Source of the DNA: Linyphia triangularis | Taxonomy: Eukaryota; Arthropoda; Arachnida; Araneae; Linyphiidae | Assembly (NCBI GenBank): GCA_963978545.1 | Contig: OZ021729.1 | Location: 82,192,670 to 82,256,669 of the forward strand | Length of the DNA: 64,000 nucleotides | Direction of reading: 5' to 3' | In this document: positions 27,097 to 39,462 of the stretch, piece by piece | Layout of the letters: every line of letters starts with the position of its first letter | Position numbering within the stretch: position 1 is the first letter of the stretch | Translations under genes and position numbers: made by a program | Notes under the pieces: generated by a model | Databases searched by the model: none | The model's input: only the letters and a program-made list of their open reading frames with translations | Told to the model about the DNA's origin: nothing

Positions 27097-27719
27097 TTTA
27101 TCAATTCATATTCAACTAATAGTATTCTAAACATGAAAATGAGCAAAATAGCTGCTCTCCAAAGTGAACATCCTCTACCCCCTTCCCCCTTTACATCTAA
27201 CATTAAAGTATGCCTCATTTCAATCTTTTTCAAAAACATCCACACCTTTCACCCGGAAAACTCTTCGTTTTATCTCTTACAAAATGAAAACTCCTTGTCG
27301 TCGGCATTTAAACGAAGTTATAAAACCCCACTCGAATCAGGTATTCGCCTTAAAATTGCACTTTCGAGACTGAGGGCCTAATGAAATTTCTGTAATTGAG
27401 AAACTTTCTACTATTAGTTGTTTCGAAAAGAGTCTCCTAACGCTTGAAAGGGGAGGGGAATGAAGAGAGTTGGCGATCAAATCGTTCCCCCCCCCTTGTC
27501 TATTCATCAAACGATGCCAACAAGCGAGTTAGGTGTGCCATGGGAGAGATCTGGAAGACCTCCCCCCCCCTCCCCTTCCCCCACTAATATATGCGCCGCC
27601 TAAATGTTGCTCTGAAACAGCATTCCACTCAAAAGAAACGGCAATTCCATTTAGTGGAATTGAAAAGTTAGTGGGTTTGGTTTTTAAGAGGATAATATCT
27701 AGTAAGGATCATTCCCTAT

Positions 27720-28240
27720 TAAAGGTCGGAAATATCGATCGAAACAAATATCGATACTATATCGTTGCATAGAAAAAATATCGATACTATATCGATATAT
27801 GATTTTTTTTTTATTTGATTTTCAATTTTGCCAGGAACAAAGTTTTTCGGGACAAATTTCTACTTTTCATGATTTCTTTTTTGTAAGGTGACTACTTTTT
27901 CAACTGAAATGGATCTATTACAAAAAAAATAAAAAATTATATCTTCGCTTAATTGGTGCAGTTATTTTAAGAAAAATTTATATAATTTTCAATAGCTTTT
28001 AAGTGTATGAAAAATATTGAATATTGGTGTCATTTTAACTGTCTCTCAGCCAAGTTTTGAAGTTTTTGAAAAGGGAATAAAGAAAATCGAAAAAACACAT
28101 GGAACTACAAAACAATCATCCAAAAACTAAAAATGAACATATCGATATATCGGTGACTTTTATCGATACTTTTACTATCGATATTTTTTTTTAGAAATAT
28201 CGATAAAATTATCGTCGTATCGATATATCGCCGACCTCTA
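27720..28240. mobile_element. hAT-like MITE rich in ATCGAT, unit 2 copy
   Basis: The counterpart of 20945-21473 with an intact right end, CCGACCTCTA. The TSD TTCCCTAT lies at 27712-27719 and 28241-28248. Confidence 0.9.
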
Positions 28241-28244
28241 TTCC

Positions 28245-29281
28245 CTATACTCGCTGTGTTACAATCTTCTGGCAAAGTTCATTTAGAAACTACTTTGTAT
28301 AAAACCCCAAAAATTAAGTGAGCAGGTACGAAAAAGATCACTTTGATGAAATGGAATAAATTAAAAACTCGAAAATGGCGTCTAATATGTTTTATTTTAT
28401 ATCTGAAATCCTTCCGTCATTGCATGTACAGTGACTCCACCTGGTTGTTATGTCTTTAACTATTTTAATTTTCATTTATAATAGATAACCATTAAATGAA
28501 AACGAATTATATCATTTCATTTAAGTTACCTTTTTCGTACCCTACTCACCAAATGTTAAGGCTTTATAGAAAGTAGTTTGTAAATGCACTGTGCTGGAAG
28601 ATAGTAACATAATGAGTATAAGGTTGGTTGGTTGTTTTCAGATTATCTGGCGCCGTCAGCAACACGAGGTATATAATGCGCCGAAACATTCGTCATTAGA
28701 CAAGCCAACATACATTTACAAACACCCATGCCTAACACAGGACTCGGAACCCGCAACTTCGCGGTCTAATGAGTATAGGGAAATGATGCTTACTAAAATT
28801 TCTTCTTATAGCATATGAAATTCTATATCCGGTGTAACTACAGTAATGAAACATCACTAACTAGGTTTTAAGAGAAAATGTTGTTGTTTTTTAATTAGCT
28901 TTAAAAAGTTTCTATAAATTTGATGATAAAAACTAAAAAAAAAAATTATAATGAATAAATCTAGTTACTTTCCATTCAAATTTAGTTTAAAGATCTTTCA
29001 TCACTGTTTCTATACCTGGTGTGCTATGTCATACGTTGTAAGGCAAATACTTCGGTAAATATTGTGGTCAAAAGAATGAATTCAAAAACCAGGTGGATAC
29101 TCATTGACGTAAGGATTTCAAATAAAAAAAAATTAAATGCATTAGATGCTATTTCCGAACTTTTAATTGATGACGTTTCATTGAGTGGTCATTTTCATAC
29201 CAACTCACCAGTTGTCAAGGTGGTTATGGAAAGTAGTTTCTAAATGCACTGAGCTAGAAGATTGTAACATAGCGAGTATAG
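28245..29281. mobile_element. Inverted-repeat element T, unit 2 copy
   Basis: The left terminus CTATACTCGCTGTG and the right terminus CATAGCGAGTATAG are inverted. A SINE is nested at 28624-28767 and an hAT-like element inserted at the right end. Confidence 0.65.
28624..28767 (-). mobile_element. SINE family A, 5'-truncated, unit 2 copy
   Basis: Same truncation point and target duplication (AATGAGTATARGG) as 21857-22000, so it is orthologous within the duplication. Confidence 0.92.
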
Positions 29282-29743
29282 TAGGGTTCCCACGGTCATT
29301 GAAAGTCATTAAAAGTGCTTAATATTTCTGAACTTGTTTTCAAGGCCTTGAAAGTGCTTGAAAATGCTTAGAGGTGCTTAAAAGTCCTTGAAAATGCTTA
29401 GAGGTGCTTAAAAGTCCTTGAAAATGCTTAGAGGTCCTTAAAAGTCCTTAATTTTTGCTGATGTTGTGTGGCCAACTGCAAAATTTATGAAAACACGACT
29501 CGGACTTGCTATCCTCCCCGCTTGACCGCCACTTATCTGCATCACATCGGAATTTTCCGACATATTTGTATTATGCAACCACCAACTTGTAACTTTTATG
29601 GTAGAATTTACTTTATTAAAAATTTATATATAGACATGATGCCTGAAAACAAATTTTCAAAGGTCCTTAAAAATATTAATTAGGTCCTTAAAAATCATTG
29701 ATAAGTCATTGATTTTCATTCTGTGATTTGAGTGGGAACCCTG
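29282..29743. mobile_element. hAT-like element (GGGTTCCCAC family), copy 2, private to unit 2
   Basis: The ends TAGGGTTCCCAC and GTGGGAACCCTG are flanked by GTATAG on both sides. The interior has tandem modules of about 30 bp (CTTGAAAATGCTTAGAGGTG). It is absent from unit 1, so it inserted after the duplication. It is reverse-oriented relative to the copy at 702-1133. Confidence 0.8.
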
Positions 29744-29940
29744 GTATAGGAAATGAACCTTACTAGAACTTCTTAACCAGAGAGAGATCGCGACCGTAAC
29801 TGATACATGAGAACTCGTGGGAGAGATTTTCTCCTATATTTGTCAATATTCAATGGTTAAAGTTGAAAAACCTATATTCTCGCCTTTTTTTTTTTTACAC
29901 CCCATTCTAATAATTATCAATCAATCTATTTATTCGCCTC

Positions 29941-30449
29941 AGGTAAAGATTGAGAGGCAAACACAAGTATAGATGTGTAATATATTTCCCTCGCGCACTT
30001 TCTATAGTGTATAAGCCTACCGGACTCAACCCAACCTATAGCCTATAGTGTATAAGTACTACCGGACTCAACCCAACTTTTAGTGAGATGTTCATAGATC
30101 TGATTGGATACCGCCAGTTAAAGCCAGTTTAAATTAGTTCTAAAGTCACGCCGTGTCTTTTGCACATGCGTCACTCTGACGGGCTTTTAAAGGCAGAGAT
30201 TCGTGTTTGGATTGGCATTTCATATTTTACCCTTCTATACATAGTCCCCTATTCTTACCCTACTATATATAGTCACAGCGCTTCTACTCTTTTCGTCTCT
30301 TAGAGTTATTAAATTTTTAAGTTGTCATAACGACGATTTATTTTCTTGATTCAGACACACTTGCTACTTAAGGTAGTGTAAGTCATCTACACTTATACCG
30401 TTTCATATATCGCCACCTTGCTATAAAACAAAAGTGAACACAACCCAAA
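29941..30449. other. Non-coding DNA right of the duplication
   Basis: A short direct repeat of about 50 bp (GTGTATAAG..CTACCGGACTCAACCCAAC) occurs twice near 30008-30078. Nothing else is recognised. Confidence 0.5.
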
Positions 30450-30935
30450 ATCCTACATTTTGAGTTAAAGCGCGTAAAAATATAAGCCATAAAAAACTTT
30501 TCAATATAAATCCTTTATATGCATTGCCAATTTTAAATTCATTAATTCTGTTGCCAGCGTGTTCTTGGTGATGGCATCTAATTTTAAATATTAACAGCAT
30601 CTCTCTCAGCAAAATATGAGTTAAACTACTTATCAAAATTTAATTCATTAATGTTAATTTATGTACTTGCATCCTCCAAATATCTTTAATTATTCTGATT
30701 GAAACAATTTTATTTTGTTTGTTGATTGATTGATTTATTTATTGATATAATTTTGGCAACAGGAAAGAGTTTCTTCAGCAATCGGTTAAATGCTATTTCA
30801 AAGCGATTGAATGACGGCAAGTTGGTTTAATAATATTCCGTAAAAGCGGCCTTTAAGTGACACTGACAGCCACCAAAATTTGATGCAGATTTGCTCGCCA
30901 TCTGCACAGCCACACTCAAAATCGAAGTAAAAAAA
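30450..30935 (+). repeat. Rep-X copy
   Basis: From about ATAAGCCATAAAAAAC to AAAATCGAAGTAAAA. Moderately diverged and uninterrupted, so useful as an empty-site reference for the Helitron at 7115. Confidence 0.75.
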
Positions 30936-31469
30936 AAAAGAATTTAGAAATCACAGATTACATGTACATGAAGCTGTTTGAAAGACACAAGATTACTATA
31001 TAAGTTGAATTCAAGTTGAGACTGACTTGTGTCCAGCTTCAAGCCTATGAAGTCTGTAACTCTATATACTTTTTAGCTCAAAAAGTAAAAAATGAAACGT
31101 GAATTTTTTCAATAAAAACATATTTTAAATTTTAATTTCTACAAAACTTCATTTTTTCTTTAAAAATTCAATTACAAAGCGCTGTGCGAATTTTTAAAAC
31201 AAAAAATATTTTAAACTGTTATTTCATAAAACACATACGTCGGTGTTTTAACAATTACGTAAAAGTGAGATTTTTAAGCACTCAATTATTTTGATAATAA
31301 TTATTTTATAATTCAATATTTACGTCAATCAAAACATTTTCCTTGCAAACAAACTGATATTATTATTTGAAAGTGCCTTGGTAAATTTGTATTACCAAGA
31401 AATTTCATTCGTAATTTAATTTTTTAAAGCATAAAGCTACAATGGGTACACCTTCTCTGAATGAAAATA
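30936..31469. other. AT-rich non-coding DNA, nothing recognised
   Basis: No structure is seen beyond low-complexity A/T runs. Confidence 0.4.
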
Positions 31470-34090
31470 GCAAATCTATCAACCAAAATAGTCCAAAATT
31501 GTGGCAACTTTGAGTAACAAGTAGAATAAAGTATGCGTAATTTGTCTACAAAAATATTCAACAATTGAATTGATAAAATATTCCTGTTTTCCACTCCAAA
31601 TACAGTTCCCGTGTGTCGGTTCACGATTTTGTTTATTAAGTGCACAAAAATAATCTTTTTGCAAAAATGTTTATAGATATAGTATAACTAACATTTACCC
31701 CGCATTTAATAAATTTAGTCTTTATAAATTAAAAGAAAAATTATGCTTTTGTCTTGAGCATAATTTTCTTTTTGTTTCTCCGTGTCACGTGCGTCAGCTG
31801 CTTATAAATGCATATTTGACCTAGTAAAAAACAATTATTTTTCTAAACAACTTTACCACCAACTAAAATTATAGAAAACTAAAACATAACTAGTGAATTC
31901 ACCAATTTTTTTGTAATTTTAATTTGTTTAAGAGTAGAAAAAAGAGCGTAAAATGTCCCCTGCATCAGCCTGAAAATCGCCCAACAACAAACCTATCCAG
32001 CAGAATGTTCCAAAATTATGCCCGCTTTGAGTAACAAGTAGTAGGCCTGGGCGATGTTAACATTTCTGCATCGCGATGTATTGGGAAGCAAACATCACGA
32101 TGTCCCGATACATCGCGATGAGAACTATATTTTTTTACAAAATACTATAAAACAACGTTTTTATAACACGCTATTAGCCGAAAGTTATGCTTACTTAGCT
32201 AATTTGTTATTATCCAAGAAAGGAGATCGGGGGGAGACAAGTGCACTTCATGGCAATGCACATGTTACTTTAGTTATTGGATATTCTTAATTATTAAATC
32301 AATCAAAAACATACTTTATAATGAATATTGTATTACTTACTAGTGCAATATAACTATTAAACAATAAAAATAAAATTAATGCATAACAATTAAAATTCTA
32401 ATAATCTTTATTTTGTGCCAAAAAAATCTGCATTTCCGCATTTTTAAGAAGCAAGTTGAATTGAGTAATTAATCTTATGGAAATAAACTTTATTCAAATC
32501 GTACAAACTGAAAAAAAAACTATAAAACACTTATTTACTTACGAGTCAGAAGAAAAAATCCTTCAACGTAAATGGGAAAAAAATCGTTTATAAGTATTTA
32601 AGCAATCAAACTAGAGAAACAACCGTGATCAGTCCATGCGCTAGTTCATATTGGCTTTGGCAGATATAACAAACCATCATAGTAATAAATAACCTGATTA
32701 TCTTAACTGGGTAAGAATTAAACATAAATTACTGCGCTAGAATACTGCAATCCCCTTGAGTTAATAAATAAAGCAAAGCTCTCAAAGGTATAAAAAATGC
32801 TCTCATGTTGGATAAAAAAAATCCCGAAGTTAATGTAAAAGATTTAGAGATACAAATCTTCCAAGTTAGAGAAAGAAAAGAAAAATGAAACACAAAAAGT
32901 CTAGGAAATACTCAATTGAACTCCAAAAGTAGAATATCAAGGTCTTACATCTGACGACAAATTACATAAAAATAAAAACGTTTTTCAAGAGTTGAGAGAA
33001 CAATAAAAAAAAATTTCAAGCAATAAAAGGAATACTTCTTTTATCGAATCTCCAATATTACTAGACTACTGGCGCCTGAAAACCCCCACCTCGAAATTTC
33101 AATAATCAGCTGTAAAAACGAAGTAGGAAATAAACGCGAGACCTAAAAAAAAAAAAAACATTGTAAAACTGAATTATAATTTCAAAATGTCATACGTGCT
33201 TTTTTTCCCTTTAAATTTGCACTTTTTTCCAACTTTATTTGAAATTTCAAAAGGCAGGGGATGCAAAAGCGAATGCAACATGTATGAGAGATTAAGTGCG
33301 CGATGCCGTATGTGGCGCTTTGTTTCTATTCAATCATGGAAACATCGCACATACCGGATACGATTCCCACGATGCCGATACAGCAAAAGCAAATGGAAAT
33401 CGTCTCAAACGGCGCGGTGTAGCTGTTACACTACGTTTCTATACAGTCTTGGATACACCGCGCATATGCAGGGTGGAATACAGCGATGTGTTGAAGTATC
33501 GTGTTTCAAATGGCGCGGTGTCGACGGTTTCAATACGTTCTTAGAATCTTAGAAACCCCGCGCATCAATCTTGGCATTACGGTTCTTCGTCTTTGAAGGC
33601 AAGTATCGCGCTCTCGTCGAAAAAGATCGTGATGTATCGGTTATGCGAAAATAATGACACCGGTTTGACGATGTTGATTTTACACCGGTTTTGGAAGATG
33701 TATCGATACATCGCCCAAGCCTAACAAGTAGTATAGAGTATGTATAATTTGTCGAACAAAATGTACAAAAATTGTAACTGTAAAAATATCACTGTTCCCA
33801 CTCGCAAAAATAGTATGCCCCGTGCGTCGATTCACGTTTTTGTTTATTTGTATATCCACAAAAATAAAACTTTTTGCAAAATTTTTGATAGATATAGTAT
33901 TATTACCCAAGTATACATATGAATTTCATAATTTTAGTGCTTATAAATAATTGTTCGATATAACTTTGCAACCAACTAAAATTATAGAAAATAAAAACAT
34001 AACTAGTATATTTATCATTAGTTTCTTATTCTAATTTGTTTAAGAGTATAAAAAAAAGAGCTCAAAATGTCCCGTGCATCAGCCAGAGAA
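31470..34090. repeat. Short direct duplication, second unit split by an hAT element
   Basis: Unit 1 (about 31470-31980) and unit 2 (about 31985-34090, minus the insertion) share AAAATTGTGGCAACTTTGAG TAACAAGTAG-type sequence, GTGTCGGTTCACG..TTTTGTTTATT, TTTTTGCAAAA, CCAACTAAAATTATAGAAAA and AAAATGTCCCSTGCATCAGCC. Divergence is substantial, so the duplication is old relative to the insertion. Confidence 0.75.
32042..33723. mobile_element. hAT-like element (TAGGCYTGGGCGATG family), 1682-bp copy
   Basis: The termini are TAGGCCTGGGCGATG and CATCGCCCAAGCCTA. A perfect 8-bp TSD, ACAAGTAG, lies at 32034-32041 and 33724-33731. The right half (33280-33640) has a GC-richer module repeated about twice, with AAACGGCGCGGTGT and CACCGCGCAT words. 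No intact transposase is seen, and open stretches of 82-121 codons in the repeats are not protein-like. Confidence 0.92.
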
Positions 34091-34526
34091 TCGAATAGAT
34101 TTCGATGTTAAGTAAACTATTTATTGAAATATAACCAAGAGTTAACTTAAAATGTCAAATTTTTAAAATGCTTTATCAAAAAGTACCGAGTTTACACAAA
34201 AGAGTTTTATATTTGATGATAAGTTATAAATAACTTTCAAATTTTGTTTATATAATTTTATTGTTTATGTAAACTTAAGGAATTGAACTTTGTGAGAAAA
34301 GTTTTAAAAAAAATTCTACGAATATCATGCGTCGTCAACTACATAATTTCGCGGTTACGTAATTATAAAGTTAAATTTCGTAGTTTGTGATAACATCATC
34401 TGAAAACAGAACGAGAAGTCAGTGTTAAGAAACATCGTAAAGTTTTTATAGATAAAACGTGAGATAAGTTCAATATTCTCAATTTTAAATCACACACAAA
34501 ATCAAGTACAGGAATTTATATACCGA
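34091..34526. other. AT-rich non-coding DNA, nothing recognised
   Basis: No structure was found before the minisatellite. Confidence 0.4.
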
Positions 34527-36393
34527 TAGAGTAGGATATATAGAGTAGGGTATATAGAGTAGGGTATATGTAGCAGAGTATGTAGAGAGTAGGGTATATA
34601 TAGCAGAGTATGTAGAGAGTAGGGTATATATAGCAGAGTATGTAGAGAGTAGGGTATATATAGCAGAGTATGTAGAGAGTAGGGTATATATAGCAGAGTA
34701 TGTAGAGAGTAGGGTATATATAGCAGAGTATGTAGAGAGTAGGGTATATATAGCAGAGTATGTAGAGAGTAGGGTATATATAGCAGAGTATGTAGAGAGT
34801 AGGGTATATATAGCAGAGTATGTAGAGAGTAGGGTATATATAGCAGAGTATGTAGAGAGTAGGGTATATATAGCAGAGTATGTAGAGAGTAGGGTATATA
34901 TAGCAGAGTATGTAGAGAGTAGGGTATATATAGCAGAGTATGTAGAGAGTAGGGTATATATAGCAGAGTATGTAGAGAGTAGGGTATATATAGCAGAGTA
35001 TGTAGAGAGTAGGGTATATATAGCAGAGTAGGTAGAGAGTAGGGTATATATAGCAGAGTAGGTAGAGAGTAGGGTATATATAGCAGAGTAGGTAGAGAGT
35101 AGGGTATATATAGCAGAGTAGGTAGAGAGTAGGGTATATATAGCAGAGTAGGTAGAGAGTAGGGTATATATAGCAGAGTAGGTAGAGAGTAGGGTATATA
35201 TAGCAGAGTAGGTAGAGAGTAGGGTATATATAGCAGAGTAGGTAGAGAGTAGGGTATATATAGCAGAGTAGGTAGAGAGTAGGGTATATATAGCAGAGTA
35301 GGTAGAGAGTAGGGTATATATAGCAGAGTAGGTAGAGAGTAGGGTATATATAGCAGAGTAGGTAGAGAGTAGGGTATATATAGCAGAGTAGGTAGAGAGT
35401 AGGGTATATATAGCAGAGTAGGTAGAGAGTAGGGTATATATAGCAGAGTAGGTAGAGAGTAGGGTATATATAGCAGAGTAGGTAGAGAGTAGGGTATATA
35501 TAGCAGAGTAGGTAGAGAGTAGGGTATATATAGCAGAGTAGGTAGAGAGTAGGGTATATATAGCAGAGTAGGTAGAGAGTAGGGTATATATAGCAGAGTA
35601 GGTAGAGAGTAGGGTATATATAGCAGAGTAGGTAGAGAGTAGGGTATATATAGCAGAGTATGTAGAGAGTAGGGTATATATAGCAGAGTAGGTAAAGAGT
35701 AGGGTATATATAGCAGAGTAGGTAAAGAGTAGGGTATATATAGCAGAGTAGGTAGAGAGTAGGGTATATATAGCAGAGTAGGTAGAGAGTAGGGTATATA
35801 TAGCAGAGTAGGTAGAGAGTAGGGTATATATAGCAGAGTAGGTAGAGAGTAGGGTATATATAGCAGAGTAGGTAGAGAGTAGGGTATATATAGCAGAGTA
35901 TGTATAGAGTAGGGTATATATAGCAGAGTAGGTAGAGAGTAGGGTATATATAGCAGAGTATGTATAGAGTAGGGTATATATAGCAGAGTATGTGTAGAGT
36001 AGGGTATATATAGCAGAGTATGTATAGAGTAGGGTATATATAGCAGAGTATGTATAGAGTAGGGTATATATAGCAGAGTATGTATAGAGTAGGGTATATA
36101 TAGCAGAGTATGTATAGAGTAGGGTATATATAGCAGAGTATGTATAGAGTAGGGAATATATAGCAGAGTATGTATAGAGTAGGGTATATATAGCAGAGTA
36201 TGTATAGAGTAGGGTATATATAGCAGAGTATGTATAGAGTAGGGTATATATAGCAGAGTATGTATAGAGTAGGGTATATATAGCAGAGTATGTATAGAGT
36301 AGGGTATATATAGCAGAGTATGTATAGAGTAGGGTATATATAGCAGAGTATGTATAGAGTAGGGTATATATAGCAGAGTATGTATAGAGTAGG
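34527..36393. repeat. 30-bp minisatellite, 61 units with zoned variants
   Basis: The unit is AGGGTATATATAGCAGAGTA plus a 10-bp variable part. From 34561 the array stays in strict 30-bp register. Variant TGTAGAGAGT fills about 34561-35010. GGTAGAGAGT then dominates to about 35880, with two GGTAAAGAGT units. TGTATAGAGT then dominates to 36390. Because 30 is divisible by 3, two minus-strand frames stay open for over 600 codons. Those products are decapeptide repeats and not credible proteins. Confidence 0.97.
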
Positions 36394-37140
36394 GAGGAAT
36401 GGGACAGTGGGAGGGATGAGACACCAGCAATTATACCTAAAGGAAATTGTGCTTTTCATTTCTGACTTTTCACTATTTAGAGAAAACATGTTACCATATT
36501 TGTTGCTAAGAGCCATTTTAGTTGTAGGTTTATTTGAGTTTATGCAATAAAAAATCTGTTTTGAAACCCCAAAAGTACAAAAATAATTAAATCTTCAATA
36601 AATGTTAAAGTCTAATTCATTTCTGGTAACGTAATTGATCTCAATGTTTTGTAGGCTCAATAACATAACTTTTACGAATTAGCAGTTAATTTAAGTCTAA
36701 AATTAGCATGTTTCTATCAATAAGCTATTTTATTGAAATGTTATGTGTAGGAAGGGATGGGACACCGTGACTAAGGGAGGGATGGAATATGTTACAAGTA
36801 TCCATACGATACCTCCAGACAAATAATTATGCTGACTATACAAATTTTGTAATATTTTATTTTTTATAAGACATATCTTTTTTGGAATTGGATTGGAATT
36901 CATGTTGATACATTTTCCGCTTGATTTGGATTTTTCAAAATATAAGATAAAATATATGTTATAATACACACTAAACCTTACGTAGAAGAATGAAAAATTC
37001 CATCTGAAATTCAATTCAACAAAATTCAATCAAAAATTCAAAAATTTTCAATTTTTCTTAATATTTCTGAAAATTATGAGTGAATTTCTACTTTAAAAAG
37101 CATGTCCCATCCCTCACGCACATGAGGAAGGGATAGGACA
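36394..37140. repeat. Segment with recurring GGGATGGGACA-type motifs in both orientations
   Basis: GGAATGGGACAG (36394), GGGATGAGACACC (36411), GGGATGGGACACC (36755), GGGATGGAATATG (36780), TGTCCCATCCCTC (37103) and GGGATAGGACA (37130) recur over 750 bp of otherwise AT-rich DNA. This may be a decayed element with subterminal motifs. Class unknown. Confidence 0.5.
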
Positions 37141-37949
37141 TTTTTCTTACAATTTAAATGCATTTATAAAAAATAATATATTAGTTAATAGCATCATATT
37201 TATATTTTTCAAGTGTGTTAAAATGTTTCAAGATGTTATTCTGAATATTTCAATGTTGTAACAGTAGAAAATGATTTGTAAGAAATATTTTTGTAAAAAA
37301 TTTCACATCCTCACCAATTCTCTCCTACGTAAATATTATATTTAAGCGGTTAATTATATTTCCTATCCTTTTAACGTATCCTTCTCGTGCATGTGCGTGG
37401 TGCTTTATTAAAGTTTCAATTATTTCGAACATCACGTCGTCGTTTCAAACTTTATACACATTTATCTTTTGAGGAAACGACATTTTTTTGTACTTTCCAG
37501 AGGCAAAGTTAATGCAATTACTGCATATTTCTTTTAATATTTTGTCGAGGCAACATATCTACCTACCTTGTAATTGAATTGCTTCTGCACGGACTCGGAA
37601 ATGCCGAAGGATTATTAAAAGCTTAATTCGATTCAAGATTAGATTTTTATGATGTTCAAAACATTAGATAAATAAACGCAATTTAATGACATTGACTGAA
37701 CACTCCGAATGTCCGACATTAAGATATGTTATTTAACTTGCGCAACAGTTAAGTGTGGAAAGTACACTTTATTTGTGCTCTCTATACCTCATTGTTTAAT
37801 CAGGTCATCCATTGGGAATATAATTAAAGACAGCACTACTGCTCAAGAAAAACGATCAGGTCGTAATAAAACTTTGTATACTTGTTACTAAGTTCATGGA
37901 AAAATTATATCTTAAAAAAAAAAATAATAATAATAATTAATACGAAAAA
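37141..37949. other. AT-rich non-coding DNA, nothing recognised
   Basis: No repeat or coding signal is seen. Confidence 0.4.
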
Positions 37950-38682
37950 CTAGGGGTGTGGAACATCGCACAACTTTCAATTACACATTAATACTGATTA
38001 TTGCATTAAAATTTAAAGTGTTAATGACCGTTTTCATATTTTCACTCATTTAAATTAAAATGGTCAGTTTATCGATCTTTTTGGCAATAACTTTTACATG
38101 GGCAAAAAAAAACAAAAAAAAACAAAAACACGTCAAGATGAGGAAATTGTTGACGTTATTCGATAGACGTTAAATTGTCCTTTCTGATGTGCGAAACAGA
38201 AAAAAGTAAATCGTAGATGGATGTTGCTCAAGGACAGAGAGCTCTGTGTTCAAGGCACTCGTTTTTCAACTTTTTACGCTTTGATCGCATTTCTATTTGA
38301 ATTTCGAAGGTGGGAACGACAAGAGCACCACAGGCATTAATTAGCACAGAAATTTTAATCAAAATTTTTAGAGTCGTTTTTTAGCAATTGCTGATTTTTT
38401 TTTTTTTAATGATTTCAGCCTCATGCGCATGCGTGATTTTGACGAAAACCTTAATCATAGACCTCATGGCATCCACTAACCCGCACACAAAATTTGAACA
38501 TTGTAGGTCGATTTATTCAGGAGTTATGCTGACCACGTATTATACACAATCAGACATTTTTCCTAGACAACTTTTTTGAAATCAAGCTGCCCCAAAACGT
38601 AAAGAAGAGCATTTTTTTTTATCGAATGTTATACTTTTATTGTCCTATGTAAACATATAGGTAATATAAAGTAAAAAACTAT
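37950..38682 (-). repeat. Rep-Y, reverse-oriented copy
   Basis: It begins (plus strand) with CTAGGGGTGTGGAACATCGC, the inverse of the constant Rep-Y end, and reaches ACATATAGGTAATATAAAG. All landmarks are present. Confidence 0.78.
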
Positions 38683-39062
38683 TAAATTATTTCAAAATTT
38701 CAAACTTTTATCTATAATTTCGATTACTACTGACTCATAAAACTCAGCCAGTAAATTTAACGGTCATGTAAGACCATAAAGTGTCGCACTTCCATGTGGT
38801 TCAAAAAAAAATTACCTGGTGTTTACCACTTTTTCCCCCCTTCAGATATTACTTGCTGATGGAAGTAATGTACTTTTCGTATGTTAGGAAAATATTTACA
38901 GAGATTATGGCTAGTTTATACAGTTCAAAACTTGTACATGGAAAGCTAAGAAAATTTTTTAGACAGCTCGAAATATTTTTAGGCAGCTTGGTTGTTTTGA
39001 CAGCTATTTAGAGAGCTAGATTATTTATACAGTTTTTAATTAGCTTAGATAACTCTAAACTT
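38683..39062. other. Non-coding spacer
   Basis: The right part contains degenerate ACAGTTC/GAGAGCTAG words leading into the next array. Confidence 0.4.
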
Positions 39063-39340
39063 GTTTCCACAGTTCTAAACTTACTAAGATAATTCTAAAC
39101 TTGTTTAGACAGTTCGATTGTTTAAACAGTTTTAAACTTGTTTTCACATTTCTAAACTTACTAAGATAACTCTAAACTTGTTTAGACAGTTCGATTGTTT
39201 AAACAGTTTTAAACTTGTTTTGACAGTTCTAAACTTACTAAGATAACTCTAAACTTGTTTAGACAGTTCGATTGTTTGAACAGTTTTAAACTTGTTTTGA
39301 CAGTTCTAAACTTGTTTATACTGCTGTTTTTAAACAGCTC
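39063..39340. repeat. 77-bp tandem repeat, about 3.5 units
   Basis: CTTACTAAGATAA recurs at 39079, 39156 and 39233, exactly 77 bp apart. Each unit is itself built from shorter ACAGTTCTAAACTTGTTT-like subunits. Confidence 0.85.
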
Positions 39341-39462
39341 TCGACAGGTTCAGTTTAGTTATAGCTATACCCTGCGCATATGAGAATTTAATCCTATCAA
39401 ATGATATAATGAAAATAAAGACAAAACGCATAACGTGCTTTTTTACGCATGAATGTTAGGAT

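Larger units (their letters stand above)
23604..29940. repeat. Tandem duplication, unit 2
   Basis: This is a near-identical counterpart of 17143-22938. Similarity ends near TTATTCGCCTCAGG at about 29935, where unit 1 meets foldback B. Differences are two extra Helitron modules, an hAT-like insertion at 29282-29743, absence of the palindromic element, and scattered substitutions that increase to the right. Confidence 0.9.

Noticed and set aside
33187..33552. 121-codon frame as an hAT transposase fragment
   Set aside because: The frame lies on internal tandem modules and shows no RNase-H-like or dimerisation motifs. Overlapping frames are equally open.
34502..36516. Two minus-strand open frames of over 640 codons
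   Set aside because: They are produced by a 30-bp repeat whose length is a multiple of three. The products are plain decapeptide repeats, and two overlapping frames are open at once.
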